64,000 nt of DNA, from assembly GCA_017429695.1 (NCBI GenBank), contig JAFROK010000041.1:1-64000 (forward strand), in the 5' to 3' direction. This stretch comes from Clostridia bacterium. GTDB lineage: Bacteria; Bacillota; Clostridia; Christensenellales; Aristaeellaceae. The notes below the pieces were generated by a model. It was not told the DNA's origin, did not search any database, and saw nothing but the letters and a program-made list of their open reading frames with translations. Position 1 is the stretch's first letter. The number at the start of each line of letters is the position of its first letter. The position numbers were made by a program, and so were the translations under genes. Positions 35,595-43,342 of this stretch are shown here, piece after piece.

Positions 35595-36485
35595 TCAGTT
35601 CACGCAGATCTGAAGCCCCAGGTCCTTCATGGCCTGGAAAAGGCGTGGGCGGTTCCGCTGCTGCATGGGGACCAGGGGAAGACGGAGTTCGTCTTCACAC
35701 ATGTTGAGGGCTGCCATGGCGGCCTTGCAGGGGATCGGGCTGGTTTCACAGAAGAGGGCGTTGATCAGGGGCAGGAGTTTCAGCTGGAGGGCAGATGCTT
35801 CCTTGTTTTTGCCTTCCAGGGCGAGATGGGCCATTTCAGTGGTTTCTTTGGGTAATACATTGGAGACTACGGAAATGACGCCCTTGTAACCGCAGCAGAT
35901 CATGGGGACGGCGATGTCATCGTTGCCGGAGTAGAAGTCAGCGTCTTCTCCTACCAGGCGCATCTTTTCCATGGCCTGGCTCACGTCGCTGCTGGCCTCT
36001 TTGACGCCGATGATGTTCGGGTGTTTGCAGATGTCGGCCAAGGCTTCGGGGCCCATGTTCAGGCCGGTACGGCTGGGAACATTGTAGACGATCACCGGCA
36101 GAGTCGCTGCGTCCGCAATGGCATGGAAGTGGGCGATCAGGCCTTCCTGGCTGGTTTTGTTGTAATAAGGCGTTACCACCAGCTGAGCGTCCGCGCCGAA
36201 TTGCTTGGACATCCGGGCAGCTTCCACCGCTTCCCGGGTGCAGTTGGAGCCGGTGCCGGCAATAACCGGTACCCGGCCATGGGCTACGTCCACTACCCGG
36301 CGGATCACGTTCAGGTGCTCCTCCCAGGTCATGGTAGCCGGCTCACCGGTGGTACCGGCGGCGATCAGCGCGTCTATGCCGGCTGCAATCTGGGATTCCA
36401 CCAGGTTGTCCAGTGCCGGATAGTCAATTTCGCCGTTTTTGAATGGGGTAATCAGGGCTGTACCGCAGCCTTCGAATAATGCCAT
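35595..36485 (-). CDS. dapA: 4-hydroxy-tetrahydrodipicolinate synthase
   Basis: 296 residues. FEGCGTALITPFKNGEID, AGTTGEPATMTWEEH (substrate-binding TTGE), VTPYYNK with the catalytic Tyr, YNVPSRTG, and the Schiff-base lysine in IIGVKEASSD near residue 162. It condenses pyruvate and aspartate semialdehyde in lysine and diaminopimelate synthesis, so it is a housekeeping wall-precursor gene. It lies 14 bases after a 47-residue ORF with which it is probably co-transcribed. No lysine riboswitch was recognised upstream. Confidence 0.95.
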   Translation of the reverse strand: MALFEGCGTALITPFKNGEIDYPALDNLVESQIAAGIDALIAAGTTGEPATMTWEEHLNVIRRVVDVAHGRVPVIAGTGSNCTREAVEAARMSKQFGADAQLVVTPYYNKTSQEGLIAHFHAIADAATLPVIVYNVPSRTGLNMGPEALADICKHPNIIGVKEASSDVSQAMEKMRLVGEDADFYSGNDDIAVPMICCGYKGVISVVSNVLPKETTEMAHLALEGKNKEASALQLKLLPLINALFCETSPIPCKAAMAALNMCEDELRLPLVPMQQRNRPRLFQAMKDLGLQICVN

Positions 36486-36499
36486 ATTCTTTAACCTCT

Positions 36500-36643
36500 T
36501 TATTCTTTTTCTTCTTTTAATTGATTGTCTCTTCTTTTCCCGCAGTTCCTAAGCAGAATTCGTGCTACCACCTGAATTGCTTGTAGTTGCTCATCGTCCA
36601 TATCTTTAAGAAATTCGATGGTTTTTTCCAGTTCAGACATCAT
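36500..36643 (-). CDS. Small acidic-helical protein, 47 residues
   Basis: Begins with two Met codons after GGAGATAG, reads SELEKTIEFLKDMDDEQLQ then a hydrophobic stretch QVVARILLRNC and a charged end. Composition, a ribosome site and the 14-base gap to dapA support a real gene. Short SELEKTIEFLKxM proteins resemble helical regulators or the start of larger helical proteins common near phage-like genes; I cannot name it. Confidence 0.55.
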   Translation of the reverse strand: MMSELEKTIEFLKDMDDEQLQAIQVVARILLRNCGKRRDNQLKEEKE

Positions 36644-36955
36644 CTATCTCCGCTCTTTTTCGCTCTGCGAATTAACTTGTTGCTAAACAATTCTTCTCTC
36701 TTGCTCCTATTGTTGTTCATGATCAAATAAAGGATAAAGCTCCGCCGGGCGACGTTTTTGCGTCGTCTTTTCCGGGGGCTCTGTTCGGCGGTTCTCCGGC
36801 TCCGGCAATCCACCGCGGGCTGGTTGGCGCCTGCCTGGGGTTCCTTTCTTCCTTCTGGGGTTGTCCGGGGTATGTTTGGGAGTGGGTTTATATGGATTGA
36901 CTGGTATATCTAGGGCGTTTTGGGCAGACTTCACCCGCATAGATATACAGATATA

Positions 36956-36984
36956 AGTATAGCCTATAATAGGAAGGAAGTCAA
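36956..36984 (-). promoter_or_regulatory. Promoter directed toward the 47-residue ORF and dapA
   Basis: Minus strand TTGACT (36979-36984), 17-base spacer, TATACT (36956-36961). Gives a leader of about 300 bases before the small ORF. Confidence 0.6.
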
Positions 36985-37041
36985 TCTTTCGGGTTGAGCA
37001 AAGGATGTGCTTCAAGCCTTGATTTTTGGGCATCCTCGGCA

Positions 37042-37070
37042 TTGCCTTTTGGGATATTGCATGGTAGAAT
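37042..37070 (+). promoter_or_regulatory. Promoter for the Wzz-like genes
   Basis: TTGCCT (37042-37047), 17 bases, TAGAAT (37065-37070). Start of transcription near 37,077, about 40 bases before the TTG start codon at 37117. Confidence 0.6.
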
Positions 37071-37116
37071 GAAGTGTTGAAGTTTACCCTTATGGATTAG
37101 ATTGGAGGGAACCCGT

Positions 37117-38763
37117 TTGGATCAGAATGAGCGTCGACCGGAAAATAAGGTGACGATTGACAGGGACGCGCAGATCAACGTGGTAGTGAACCGTTCCGGA
37201 GAGGATGATAATGCCATTGACCTGGGCCGGGTGTTCCATAATATGAAAGTAAAGCGCCGCGTTTTTGCATGGGTACTGGTGTTGTGCCTGGTGCTGGGCA
37301 TCTGCGCGCCGTTGCTGCTTTACCAGTTCAACAAACCTATGCTGACGGTATCATCCGTGGTTACGCTGAAGTATGAAGTGCCCATGGTGGATGTGGATGA
37401 CGATTTGATTCCCTTAGCGGATTATACCGGTTCGGATGAGCCGGTAATTGTCTGGCAACCGGTGGAGGACCTGACAGCACCGGACGGGTCTGAACTGGAC
37501 CTGAACGCAATCGCCTCTTCCTATGTGCTCCAGCAGGCGCTGAACGCGCTGGACCTGTCCCAGTCGATTACGCTGTCCGCCCTCCGTCGTAATATTTCCA
37601 TTGAGAAAGTGCTGTCCGAAAAGAGCCGGCAGGCCCAGGAACTGACCTCCAAGATGGCCGAGGATAAAAGCTCAGAAGCCTATGAGCAGCTGCAGGCCAT
37701 GGAACTGGAATACGACAATCGCTTTGTCGTCCGTCTGTCGAACGGTTTCCGGGATGAGGATTCGAAAGTCAAAGTCGAAATCACCGACGCGGAACTGAAC
37801 GCGCTGCTGGATCGGATCCTGTCTGCATACAACGATTACCTGGTGGAAACCTACGCGAATATGAAGTTGCCAAATAATTTGGTAGCGGAAATCAAAACGG
37901 ACGAGCTGGACCTGCTGGAAAGCCTGGATATCTTCCGGACCGCTTCGGATGAGCTGTACAATTACTGCGATTCCCAGCGGGATTCGGTCAAGGCTTACCG
38001 TTCCTCCCGGGACGGCCGGAACCTGGAAAACTGGATGACCGCTGTCCGGACTAACCGGGAAGTGTCCATTGACAACCTATATTCCTATGTATATACAAAC
38101 TCCATCGTCAAAAACCCCTCGGAAATGCTGACCACTTATGAGAACAGGCAACGGGAGAACGAGCGGAGCAAGCAGGAAGTCAACGACAAAATTGAGGCGG
38201 ACGTCAAAACGAAGACCGAGAATTACAAAAAGCCCACGGTCATCGTATCGATGCAGGAAAGCGGATCTATCAAGAGCACACAAAAAACTCCGGATTCCTT
38301 TAACGAGCTGATCCTGCGTCTGGCGAAGAATTATGGCAAAATTGTGGAACTGGAAATCACGGCAGACGACCTGAGCAGCAAGATCGCCTCCCTGAAAAAG
38401 CTCAGCGGCTCCTCCATTTCCCAGGAGAATGTGGACAAGGCCTCCTCGGAGCTCGAAAACGCCAAAGTTGCTTTCAACAGCCTTTATGACGGAATCCTGG
38501 AACATATGGAAGAAGTCACCGAAAGCGCTTTCTACCGGATTTATGCTTCCCACACCGTGCCCCAGGGCAAGCTGGACAATTACCTGGTTGCCAACCTCAA
38601 GAAGATGCTGATCGGCGCGGCTGTCGGCATTGTGGTCGCCTGCGGGCTGTGGTTCCTGGCCGCTCTGGCGCCGGAATTCCGCAGGAACCGGAAAGACGAT
38701 GAGGATGAAAAGAAGCCGGACAGAAAAGGGATCGCGGACGGAAAGGAGGCGGCTGAAGCATGA
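37117..38763 (+). CDS. Wzz-like polysaccharide chain-length/co-polymerase membrane protein (1)
   Basis: 548 residues from TTG 37117, chosen because GGAGGG lies 7 bases before it. A basic cytoplasmic start (KVKRRVFAW) leads to the first membrane helix (about residues 55-75), a long outer domain of about 410 residues with coiled-coil stretches, and a C-terminal helix (AAVGIVVACGLWFLAAL) followed by a basic tail. Two terminal helices around a helical outer domain are the PCP/Wzz plan. No fused tyrosine kinase. It overlaps the next, similar gene by 4 bases (ATGA). Confidence 0.75.
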   Translation: MDQNERRPENKVTIDRDAQINVVVNRSGEDDNAIDLGRVFHNMKVKRRVFAWVLVLCLVLGICAPLLLYQFNKPMLTVSSVVTLKYEVPMVDVDDDLIPLADYTGSDEPVIVWQPVEDLTAPDGSELDLNAIASSYVLQQALNALDLSQSITLSALRRNISIEKVLSEKSRQAQELTSKMAEDKSSEAYEQLQAMELEYDNRFVVRLSNGFRDEDSKVKVEITDAELNALLDRILSAYNDYLVETYANMKLPNNLVAEIKTDELDLLESLDIFRTASDELYNYCDSQRDSVKAYRSSRDGRNLENWMTAVRTNREVSIDNLYSYVYTNSIVKNPSEMLTTYENRQRENERSKQEVNDKIEADVKTKTENYKKPTVIVSMQESGSIKSTQKTPDSFNELILRLAKNYGKIVELEITADDLSSKIASLKKLSGSSISQENVDKASSELENAKVAFNSLYDGILEHMEEVTESAFYRIYASHTVPQGKLDNYLVANLKKMLIGAAVGIVVACGLWFLAALAPEFRRNRKDDEDEKKPDRKGIADGKEAAEA

Positions 38764-40280
38764 AGAGCATGAGGAAAAAGAGCTGGCTGAAAATCACGCT
38801 GTGCGTGCTGGTCGCCTGTGCCATCGTCGGAACGATTATTTCCGGCATTATGTTCACGTCCAATAAAGGCAAGGCCAGTGCTTCTGCCACGATTGAGTTC
38901 TCCTTTGACGGGGCGGCGGACGGGATCGCCCCCAACGGAAATGCATTCTCCATGGATGCCATCACCTCCGACGAAGTGCTGTCCCAGGCGCTTGCTGATG
39001 CGGGCATGGCGGATAAATATACTGCGGATGCCCTCAAGCCGTACCTGAAGACCACCGGCGTTTATCCGGAAAATATTGTCGAGCAGATGACCAGCTACGA
39101 TTCCCTGCTGGACTTTAACGCCAGCCGGGAAGTCATGGCCAAGGTGTATCATCCGACGCTGTACTCTGTTTCCCTGCAGAACGGCTTTGATGCCGGCATT
39201 TCCCAGGCGGATCTGGAAAAACTGCTTCAGTGTATCCTGGCCGCCTTCCGGAGTGATTTTGAAGTCCGGTATGCTGTCGGCACCCAGCCGGTGGAGCTCC
39301 AGGTCAGCCTGGACCAGTATGACTACCCGCAGCGCCTGACCCTGTTGCGGCAGTCCCTGCAGGAATCTGCGGATTACGCCACAGAGCTGTATGAAAAGCA
39401 TCCCACACTGCGTAAGGGCGGCGTCGGTTTCAACGATATCGCGGTGAAGCTGAATAACCTGATCGATACCGACCTGGCGAAACTGGATGCAAGCGTAACG
39501 ATTAACGCATTGACTCAGGACAAAGGCCGACTGATCAGCCAGTACGAATACAGCATGAAGTCGCTGGAAAATGAGCTGGAGAAGAGAAACCAGCAGTGGG
39601 AATCCATCACCAAACTGATCGAGGAATATAAGCAGGACGAGGAAATGTACCTGTCTACCGCCGACGGTGCTACACAGATCAAGAGCAACACTTCCGAGAC
39701 CTACGAGAAACTGCAGCAGTCCCTCGAGGCGGTCAACGACCGGATGATCACCATTAAGTCCTCCATCCAGCACTATAAGGAACTGCTGCGGGACCTGGGC
39801 GAGGAAACGGACACCACTGAAGAACTCTCCCTGCCCTTTGTCAGCAGCACCACTTCCGCACAGTCCAACAAGGTGGAGATCGGCGGCAACACAGACTCTG
39901 TTGACACTGTCAAAACCCCTGAAACTGACGAGCCCGTCAACAGCGCCGAAACAGTTACTGAAAATGCCGTCGTTTCCCAAGAGGAATATGATAAATACAT
40001 CGCCGATTTGGAAACCGCGATTGATACCCTGCTGGCCCGCCGGGAAGAAATCATGAAGACCTTCTCCGAGCTGATCGCGCTGTACAATGCAGAGCAGATC
40101 AACGACCTCACGGTTGTTGTATCCAAAATCAAGTACGACGTACCGAAGCTCCTCTCCGGCGGATTTGCCAAGCAAACCATCAAAGTCGCCGGCCCCATCT
40201 GCGCCGTCGGCTTCATGGTCTGCCTGGTCCTGCTCATCATCTCCCGCCACAGGGAAGAGAAATTTGCTGATGCCAAGTAA
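38760..40280 (+). CDS. Wzz-like polysaccharide chain-length/co-polymerase membrane protein (2)
   Basis: 506 residues with the same layout as its neighbour: helix at residues 9-30 (WLKITLCVLVACAIVGTIIS), an outer region with coiled coils (LENELEKRNQQWE, LETAIDTLLARREE) and a Thr/Glu-rich linker, then a C-terminal helix (GPICAVGFMVCLVLLIIS). AAGGAGG precedes the ATG in the end of gene 1. The two may form a mixed ring that sets polymer length. A second rmlB follows after 208 bases. Confidence 0.75.
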   Translation: MKSMRKKSWLKITLCVLVACAIVGTIISGIMFTSNKGKASASATIEFSFDGAADGIAPNGNAFSMDAITSDEVLSQALADAGMADKYTADALKPYLKTTGVYPENIVEQMTSYDSLLDFNASREVMAKVYHPTLYSVSLQNGFDAGISQADLEKLLQCILAAFRSDFEVRYAVGTQPVELQVSLDQYDYPQRLTLLRQSLQESADYATELYEKHPTLRKGGVGFNDIAVKLNNLIDTDLAKLDASVTINALTQDKGRLISQYEYSMKSLENELEKRNQQWESITKLIEEYKQDEEMYLSTADGATQIKSNTSETYEKLQQSLEAVNDRMITIKSSIQHYKELLRDLGEETDTTEELSLPFVSSTTSAQSNKVEIGGNTDSVDTVKTPETDEPVNSAETVTENAVVSQEEYDKYIADLETAIDTLLARREEIMKTFSELIALYNAEQINDLTVVVSKIKYDVPKLLSGGFAKQTIKVAGPICAVGFMVCLVLLIISRHREEKFADAK

Positions 40281-40488
40281 GGTATCTGTGAGATCCTTCA
40301 CTTCGTTCAAGATAACTCCCTTGGTGGTTACAGTCAATGGGTTGTCATTCTGAGCGCAGCGGTTATGATCTATCCAAATCTGAGATTTGGGTAACAGATC
40401 ACATACAAAGCTAACAGGTCATAAACATGGAGGTGTAAGAATCTCCTCCGTGAATAAGAAAGGACAAAAATTAAGGAGGTTTTCAGGT
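40281..40488. other. Intergenic region before rmlB copy 2
   Basis: 208 bases. Holds one diverged copy of the dispersed CATTCTGAGCG motif (about 40,340), an inverted pair of short AT-rich words (ATCCAAATC and GATTTGGGT, 40,373-40,391), and a GGAGG ribosome site 9 bases before the rmlB start. Confidence 0.4.
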
Positions 40489-41508
40489 ATGACCATCATC
40501 GTTACCGGCGGTGCCGGATTCATTGGTTCCAACTTTGTGTTCCATATGCTGGGGAAGTATCCGGAGTATCGGATTGTGTGTCTGGATAAGCTGACCTATG
40601 CGGGAAACCTGTCTACGCTGAAGGGCGTGATGGCCAATCCCAACTTCCGGTTTGTGAAGGCGGATATCTGTGACCGGGAAGCGGTGTACAAGCTTTTTGA
40701 AGAAGAGAAGCCGGATATCGTAGTGAACTTTGCTGCTGAGAGCCATGTGGATCGGTCCATTGAGGATCCGGGTGTGTTCCTGCAGACGAACATCATCGGT
40801 ACGGCAACCTTGATGGATGCCTGCCGGAAGTATGGTATTCAGCGGTATCACCAGGTATCCACCGACGAAGTCTACGGCGACCTGCCGCTGGACCGGCCGG
40901 ACCTGCTGTTTACGGAAGAGACGCCCATTCATACGTCTTCTCCCTATTCCTCTTCCAAGGCCGCTGCAGACCTGCTGGTCATGGCTTATCACCGGACCTA
41001 TGGCCTGCCGTGTACCATTTCCCGCTGCTCCAACAACTACGGCCCGTACCATTTCCCGGAAAAACTGATTCCGCTGATGATCGCCAACGCCCTGAACGAT
41101 AAACCCCTGCCGGTATACGGTGAAGGCAAGAATGTCCGGGACTGGCTGTATGTGGAAGACCACTGCAAGGCCATTGACCTGATTATCCATAAAGGCCGTG
41201 TTGGGGAAGTGTATAACATCGGCGGCCATAACGAAATGGCGAATATCGATATCGTCAAACTGATCTGCAAGGAACTGGGCAAGCCGGAAACACTGATCAC
41301 CTACGTTACCGACCGGAAGGGCCACGATATGCGGTACGCCATCGATCCGACCAAGATCCACAATGAACTGGGCTGGCTGCCGGAAACCATGTTTAAAGAT
41401 GGCATCAAAAAGACCATCCAGTGGTACCTGGATAACCGGGAATGGTGGGAAGAAATCATCTCCGGTGAATACCAGAACTACTACGAGAAAATGTACGCTA
41501 ACCGGTAA
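40489..41508 (+). CDS. rmlB: dTDP-glucose 4,6-dehydratase (copy 2)
   Basis: 339 residues, start ATG 40489 after GGAGG. TGGAGFIGSNF, STDEVYGDLPL and YSSSKAAADLLVM are identical or nearly identical to copy 1 at 22,350-23,369, and both proteins are of equal length, so this is a recent duplicate or a transfer. It supplies the same intermediate and may support a second glycan made with the Wzz-like proteins. GC content is higher than in the polysaccharide locus. Confidence 0.95.
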   Translation: MTIIVTGGAGFIGSNFVFHMLGKYPEYRIVCLDKLTYAGNLSTLKGVMANPNFRFVKADICDREAVYKLFEEEKPDIVVNFAAESHVDRSIEDPGVFLQTNIIGTATLMDACRKYGIQRYHQVSTDEVYGDLPLDRPDLLFTEETPIHTSSPYSSSKAAADLLVMAYHRTYGLPCTISRCSNNYGPYHFPEKLIPLMIANALNDKPLPVYGEGKNVRDWLYVEDHCKAIDLIIHKGRVGEVYNIGGHNEMANIDIVKLICKELGKPETLITYVTDRKGHDMRYAIDPTKIHNELGWLPETMFKDGIKKTIQWYLDNREWWEEIISGEYQNYYEKMYANR

Positions 41509-41512
41509 TCAA

Positions 41513-41828
41513 CTGGAACGTGGGGGACGGTTCTCCAGGAACGTGGGGGACGGTTCTCCACGTTCCATTTTTTGGCCCAAGTGGAACGTAGGGGGAACGT
41601 AGGGGACGGTTCCCTACGTTCCACTTTTAGAGTCCGAATGTCCTGCTTTCGGGGTCGGAACGGTGGAGACAGTTCTCCCGTTCCGGCCGAACACGGAACG
41701 GAGAGAAGCCGTCCCCGGCCGTTCCGCAGTCTTGTCGCTGCGTTTTGCGCTGGTTTTGGTGCTGTATTTGGAACGTTGGGGACAGTCCTTTTGGAACGTA
41801 GGGGACGGTTCCCTGCGTTCCACTTTTT
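41513..41828. repeat. REP-type palindrome cluster upstream of the RAYT transposase
   Basis: At least four hairpins share GGAACGT...ACGTTCC arms around a GGGGACGGTT core: 41,513-41,571 (two overlapping units), 41,582-41,628, a diverged GGAACGG/CCGTTCC unit at 41,657-41,684, and 41,770-41,828. Most end in a C-A-C plus T run. Diverged copies or parts lie at 42,684-42,721 and 44,795-44,812. This is the set that RAYT enzymes mobilise. Confidence 0.85.
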
Positions 41829-41878
41829 GCTTTACAGGCGGGGTTTCCGATGGTATATTCTTGATGAGGTGATGGGGT

Positions 41879-42757
41879 ATGCCGAGAACTGCACGGAAGA
41901 TCAGCGAATCGAATATCTATCATGTGATGCTGCGGGGGATCAACCGGCAGGATATCTTTGAGGATGACGGTGACCGGCATTATTTCATGACCACGCTGCG
42001 GGCTTCCAAGGAGGCTTCCGGGTTTAAGCTGTATGGCTTCTGCCTGATGTCCAACCATGTCCATCTGCTGATGGAGCCGGCGGATGAACCGCTGGGGAGA
42101 ATCTTCCGGAGGGTCGGCGCCAAGTATGTGCACTGGTATAACAAGAAATACGATCGGGTGGGCCATCTGTTCCAGGACCGGTTCAAAAGCGAGAATGTGG
42201 TCGGTGACCTGCATTTCATCACGGTACTGAGATATATCCTGCAGAACCCGGTAAAGGCCGGAATGGTCAGCAATCCCGGAAACTACCGCTGGAGCAGTTT
42301 CCCGGCATATATCAAAGGAAACGGAAGCATCACCGACATCGCTTTTGCGGAAAGTTTTTTCGCCGGTCATGATGAGATGGTGGAGTATCTCCTGCAGGGC
42401 AATGACGACACCGCCATGGATGAAGTGGATTACGACCTGCGCCTGCAGAATGAGCGGGCAAAGGATATTCTGGTTCGCGTTACGGGCTGTGAGTCCGTCG
42501 CGGCGTTCCAGGCGCTGGATAAAAAACTGCAGAAGGAATATGCCCGGCAGATGTACCTGCAGAAAGTTTCCACCAACCAGATTTCCCGCCTGACGGGCAT
42601 GCCGAGAACCTCCGTCTTCCGGGCCGTCAAAACCGTTGATTATTCCGTCCAGGGAGCCGCCCCGTCCTCCCCCCTCCTCCGCGAGTGGAACGTAGGGGAC
42701 GGTTCCTTAAGTTCCACTTTTGGGGCAGCAGAAGATGCTGATGACGTTATCTGGTAA
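41879..42757 (+). CDS. REP-associated tyrosine transposase (RAYT, Y1/HUH family)
   Basis: 292 residues. Start region MPRTARKISESNIYHVMLRG, HUH motif NHVHLLME (near residue 60), the catalytic Tyr region VHWYNKKYDRVGHLFQDRFKSE, and RYILQNPVKAGMV. The C-terminal part (LTGMPRTSVFRAV) is a helix-turn-helix-like segment. The last 25 codons (REWNVGDGSL onward) read through a REP palindrome, so the transposase end is made of its own target repeat. Genes of this kind move or process short palindromes instead of whole insertion sequences. Confidence 0.9.
   Translation: MPRTARKISESNIYHVMLRGINRQDIFEDDGDRHYFMTTLRASKEASGFKLYGFCLMSNHVHLLMEPADEPLGRIFRRVGAKYVHWYNKKYDRVGHLFQDRFKSENVVGDLHFITVLRYILQNPVKAGMVSNPGNYRWSSFPAYIKGNGSITDIAFAESFFAGHDEMVEYLLQGNDDTAMDEVDYDLRLQNERAKDILVRVTGCESVAAFQALDKKLQKEYARQMYLQKVSTNQISRLTGMPRTSVFRAVKTVDYSVQGAAPSSPLLREWNVGDGSLSSTFGAAEDADDVIW
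42684..42721. repeat. REP-type palindrome inside the RAYT 3' end
   Basis: GTGGAACGTAGGGGACGGTT, followed by a partial second arm AAGTTCCAC and a T run, the same unit as upstream. It lies within the last codons of the transposase gene. Confidence 0.75.
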
Positions 42758-42845
42758 TTTGCTGATTAGGGTTTCGAAGAAAAGAAAACTGCCACGCTTC
42801 AAATTTGCGTGACAGTACTGAATGATATGACCCAGTGTGTCCGGA

Positions 42846-43142
42846 TTACGCTGCATTATACAGAATCACCGCTTCCTGTCGGATCTTTTGCAGGAAGTCT
42901 TCATTGTTATTGCCAATTGTAATCAGATCAACAGACTTTTTATGGACTTCTTCAAGTTCCAGCCGTAAAGATGCCAGTTGGAAGAGGGTTCGGATCCAGC
43001 CGCCTTCGATCAGCAAATCCACATCGCTGTTTTCATTCGCTTCACCACGCGCATAACTGCCAAAGAGCCAGATCGTTGAAATGCCGTATTTCCTGGCAAC
43101 AGGTTCTATTCGCTGTTTGATCTTTTCGATGGTGTAAATCAT
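42846..43142 (-). CDS. MNT-type nucleotidyltransferase
   Basis: 98 residues. FGSYARGEANENSDVDLLI (residues 27-45) is the MNT nucleotidyltransferase motif with Gly28-Ser29 and Asp40/Asp42. Small MNT proteins pair with HEPN toxins and inactivate them by AMP transfer. No intact HEPN gene is next to it; the upstream small frame overlaps it by 4 bases and looks truncated. It might be an orphan antitoxin or part of the ATPase operon. Confidence 0.8.
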   Translation of the reverse strand: MIYTIEKIKQRIEPVARKYGISTIWLFGSYARGEANENSDVDLLIEGGWIRTLFQLASLRLELEEVHKKSVDLITIGNNNEDFLQKIRQEAVILYNAA

Positions 43143-43342
43143 GCATTAGCCCTTCCAGGTTTTCTTTGTTTATATCGATGTTGCTTTTCTGTTTTTTGTT
43201 GTCTGATTCCATGGTTTTCATATTCCCCTATGGTTATTTTACTGGACTGGACAAAATAATAATCAATGGTGTCCTTGATATACGCATAATCCGTATCTGC
43301 CTGCTTCGTTGTTTCAACACAAAACAGAATCCGTTTATTCAT
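43139..43342 (-). pseudogene. Truncated partner of the AAA ATPase (RloB-like N-terminus)
   Basis: 67 residues. MNKRILFCVETTKQADTDYAYIKD is like the start of the second component that follows AAA_15-type ATPases, which normally continues with a TOPRIM-like core. After about residue 40 the reading turns into a basic low-complexity stretch. A neighbouring frame (from an ATG near 43,218) is open over the same bases, which suggests a deletion with fusion. The ATG overlaps the ATPase stop by 8 bases, the usual coupling. Confidence 0.55.

Larger units (their letters stand above)
36644..37101. other. Intergenic region with divergent promoters
   Basis: About 460 bases between the 47-residue gene and the first Wzz-like gene. 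It contains a minus-strand promoter (36,956-36,984), a plus-strand promoter (37,042-37,070), GC-rich hairpin-forming stretches at 36,740-36,790 (GACG/CGTC around a T loop), and a basic Pro-rich minus-strand frame (36,707-36,940) that could be a small gene but has no ribosome site. The composition shift from AT-rich to GC-rich falls about here. Confidence 0.5.

Noticed and set aside
36707-36940. Basic Pro-rich minus-strand frame of about 77 residues
   Set aside because: No ribosome site and a start only about nine bases after the predicted transcript start; kept only as a remark in the intergenic entry.
36486-36950. Lysine riboswitch before dapA
   Set aside because: The leader has hairpins but none of the conserved lysine-riboswitch words could be found, and a small ORF lies between.
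38580-40337. Minus-strand 585-residue frame
   Set aside because: Shadow of the second Wzz-like gene, which has proper membrane helices and coupling to its neighbour.
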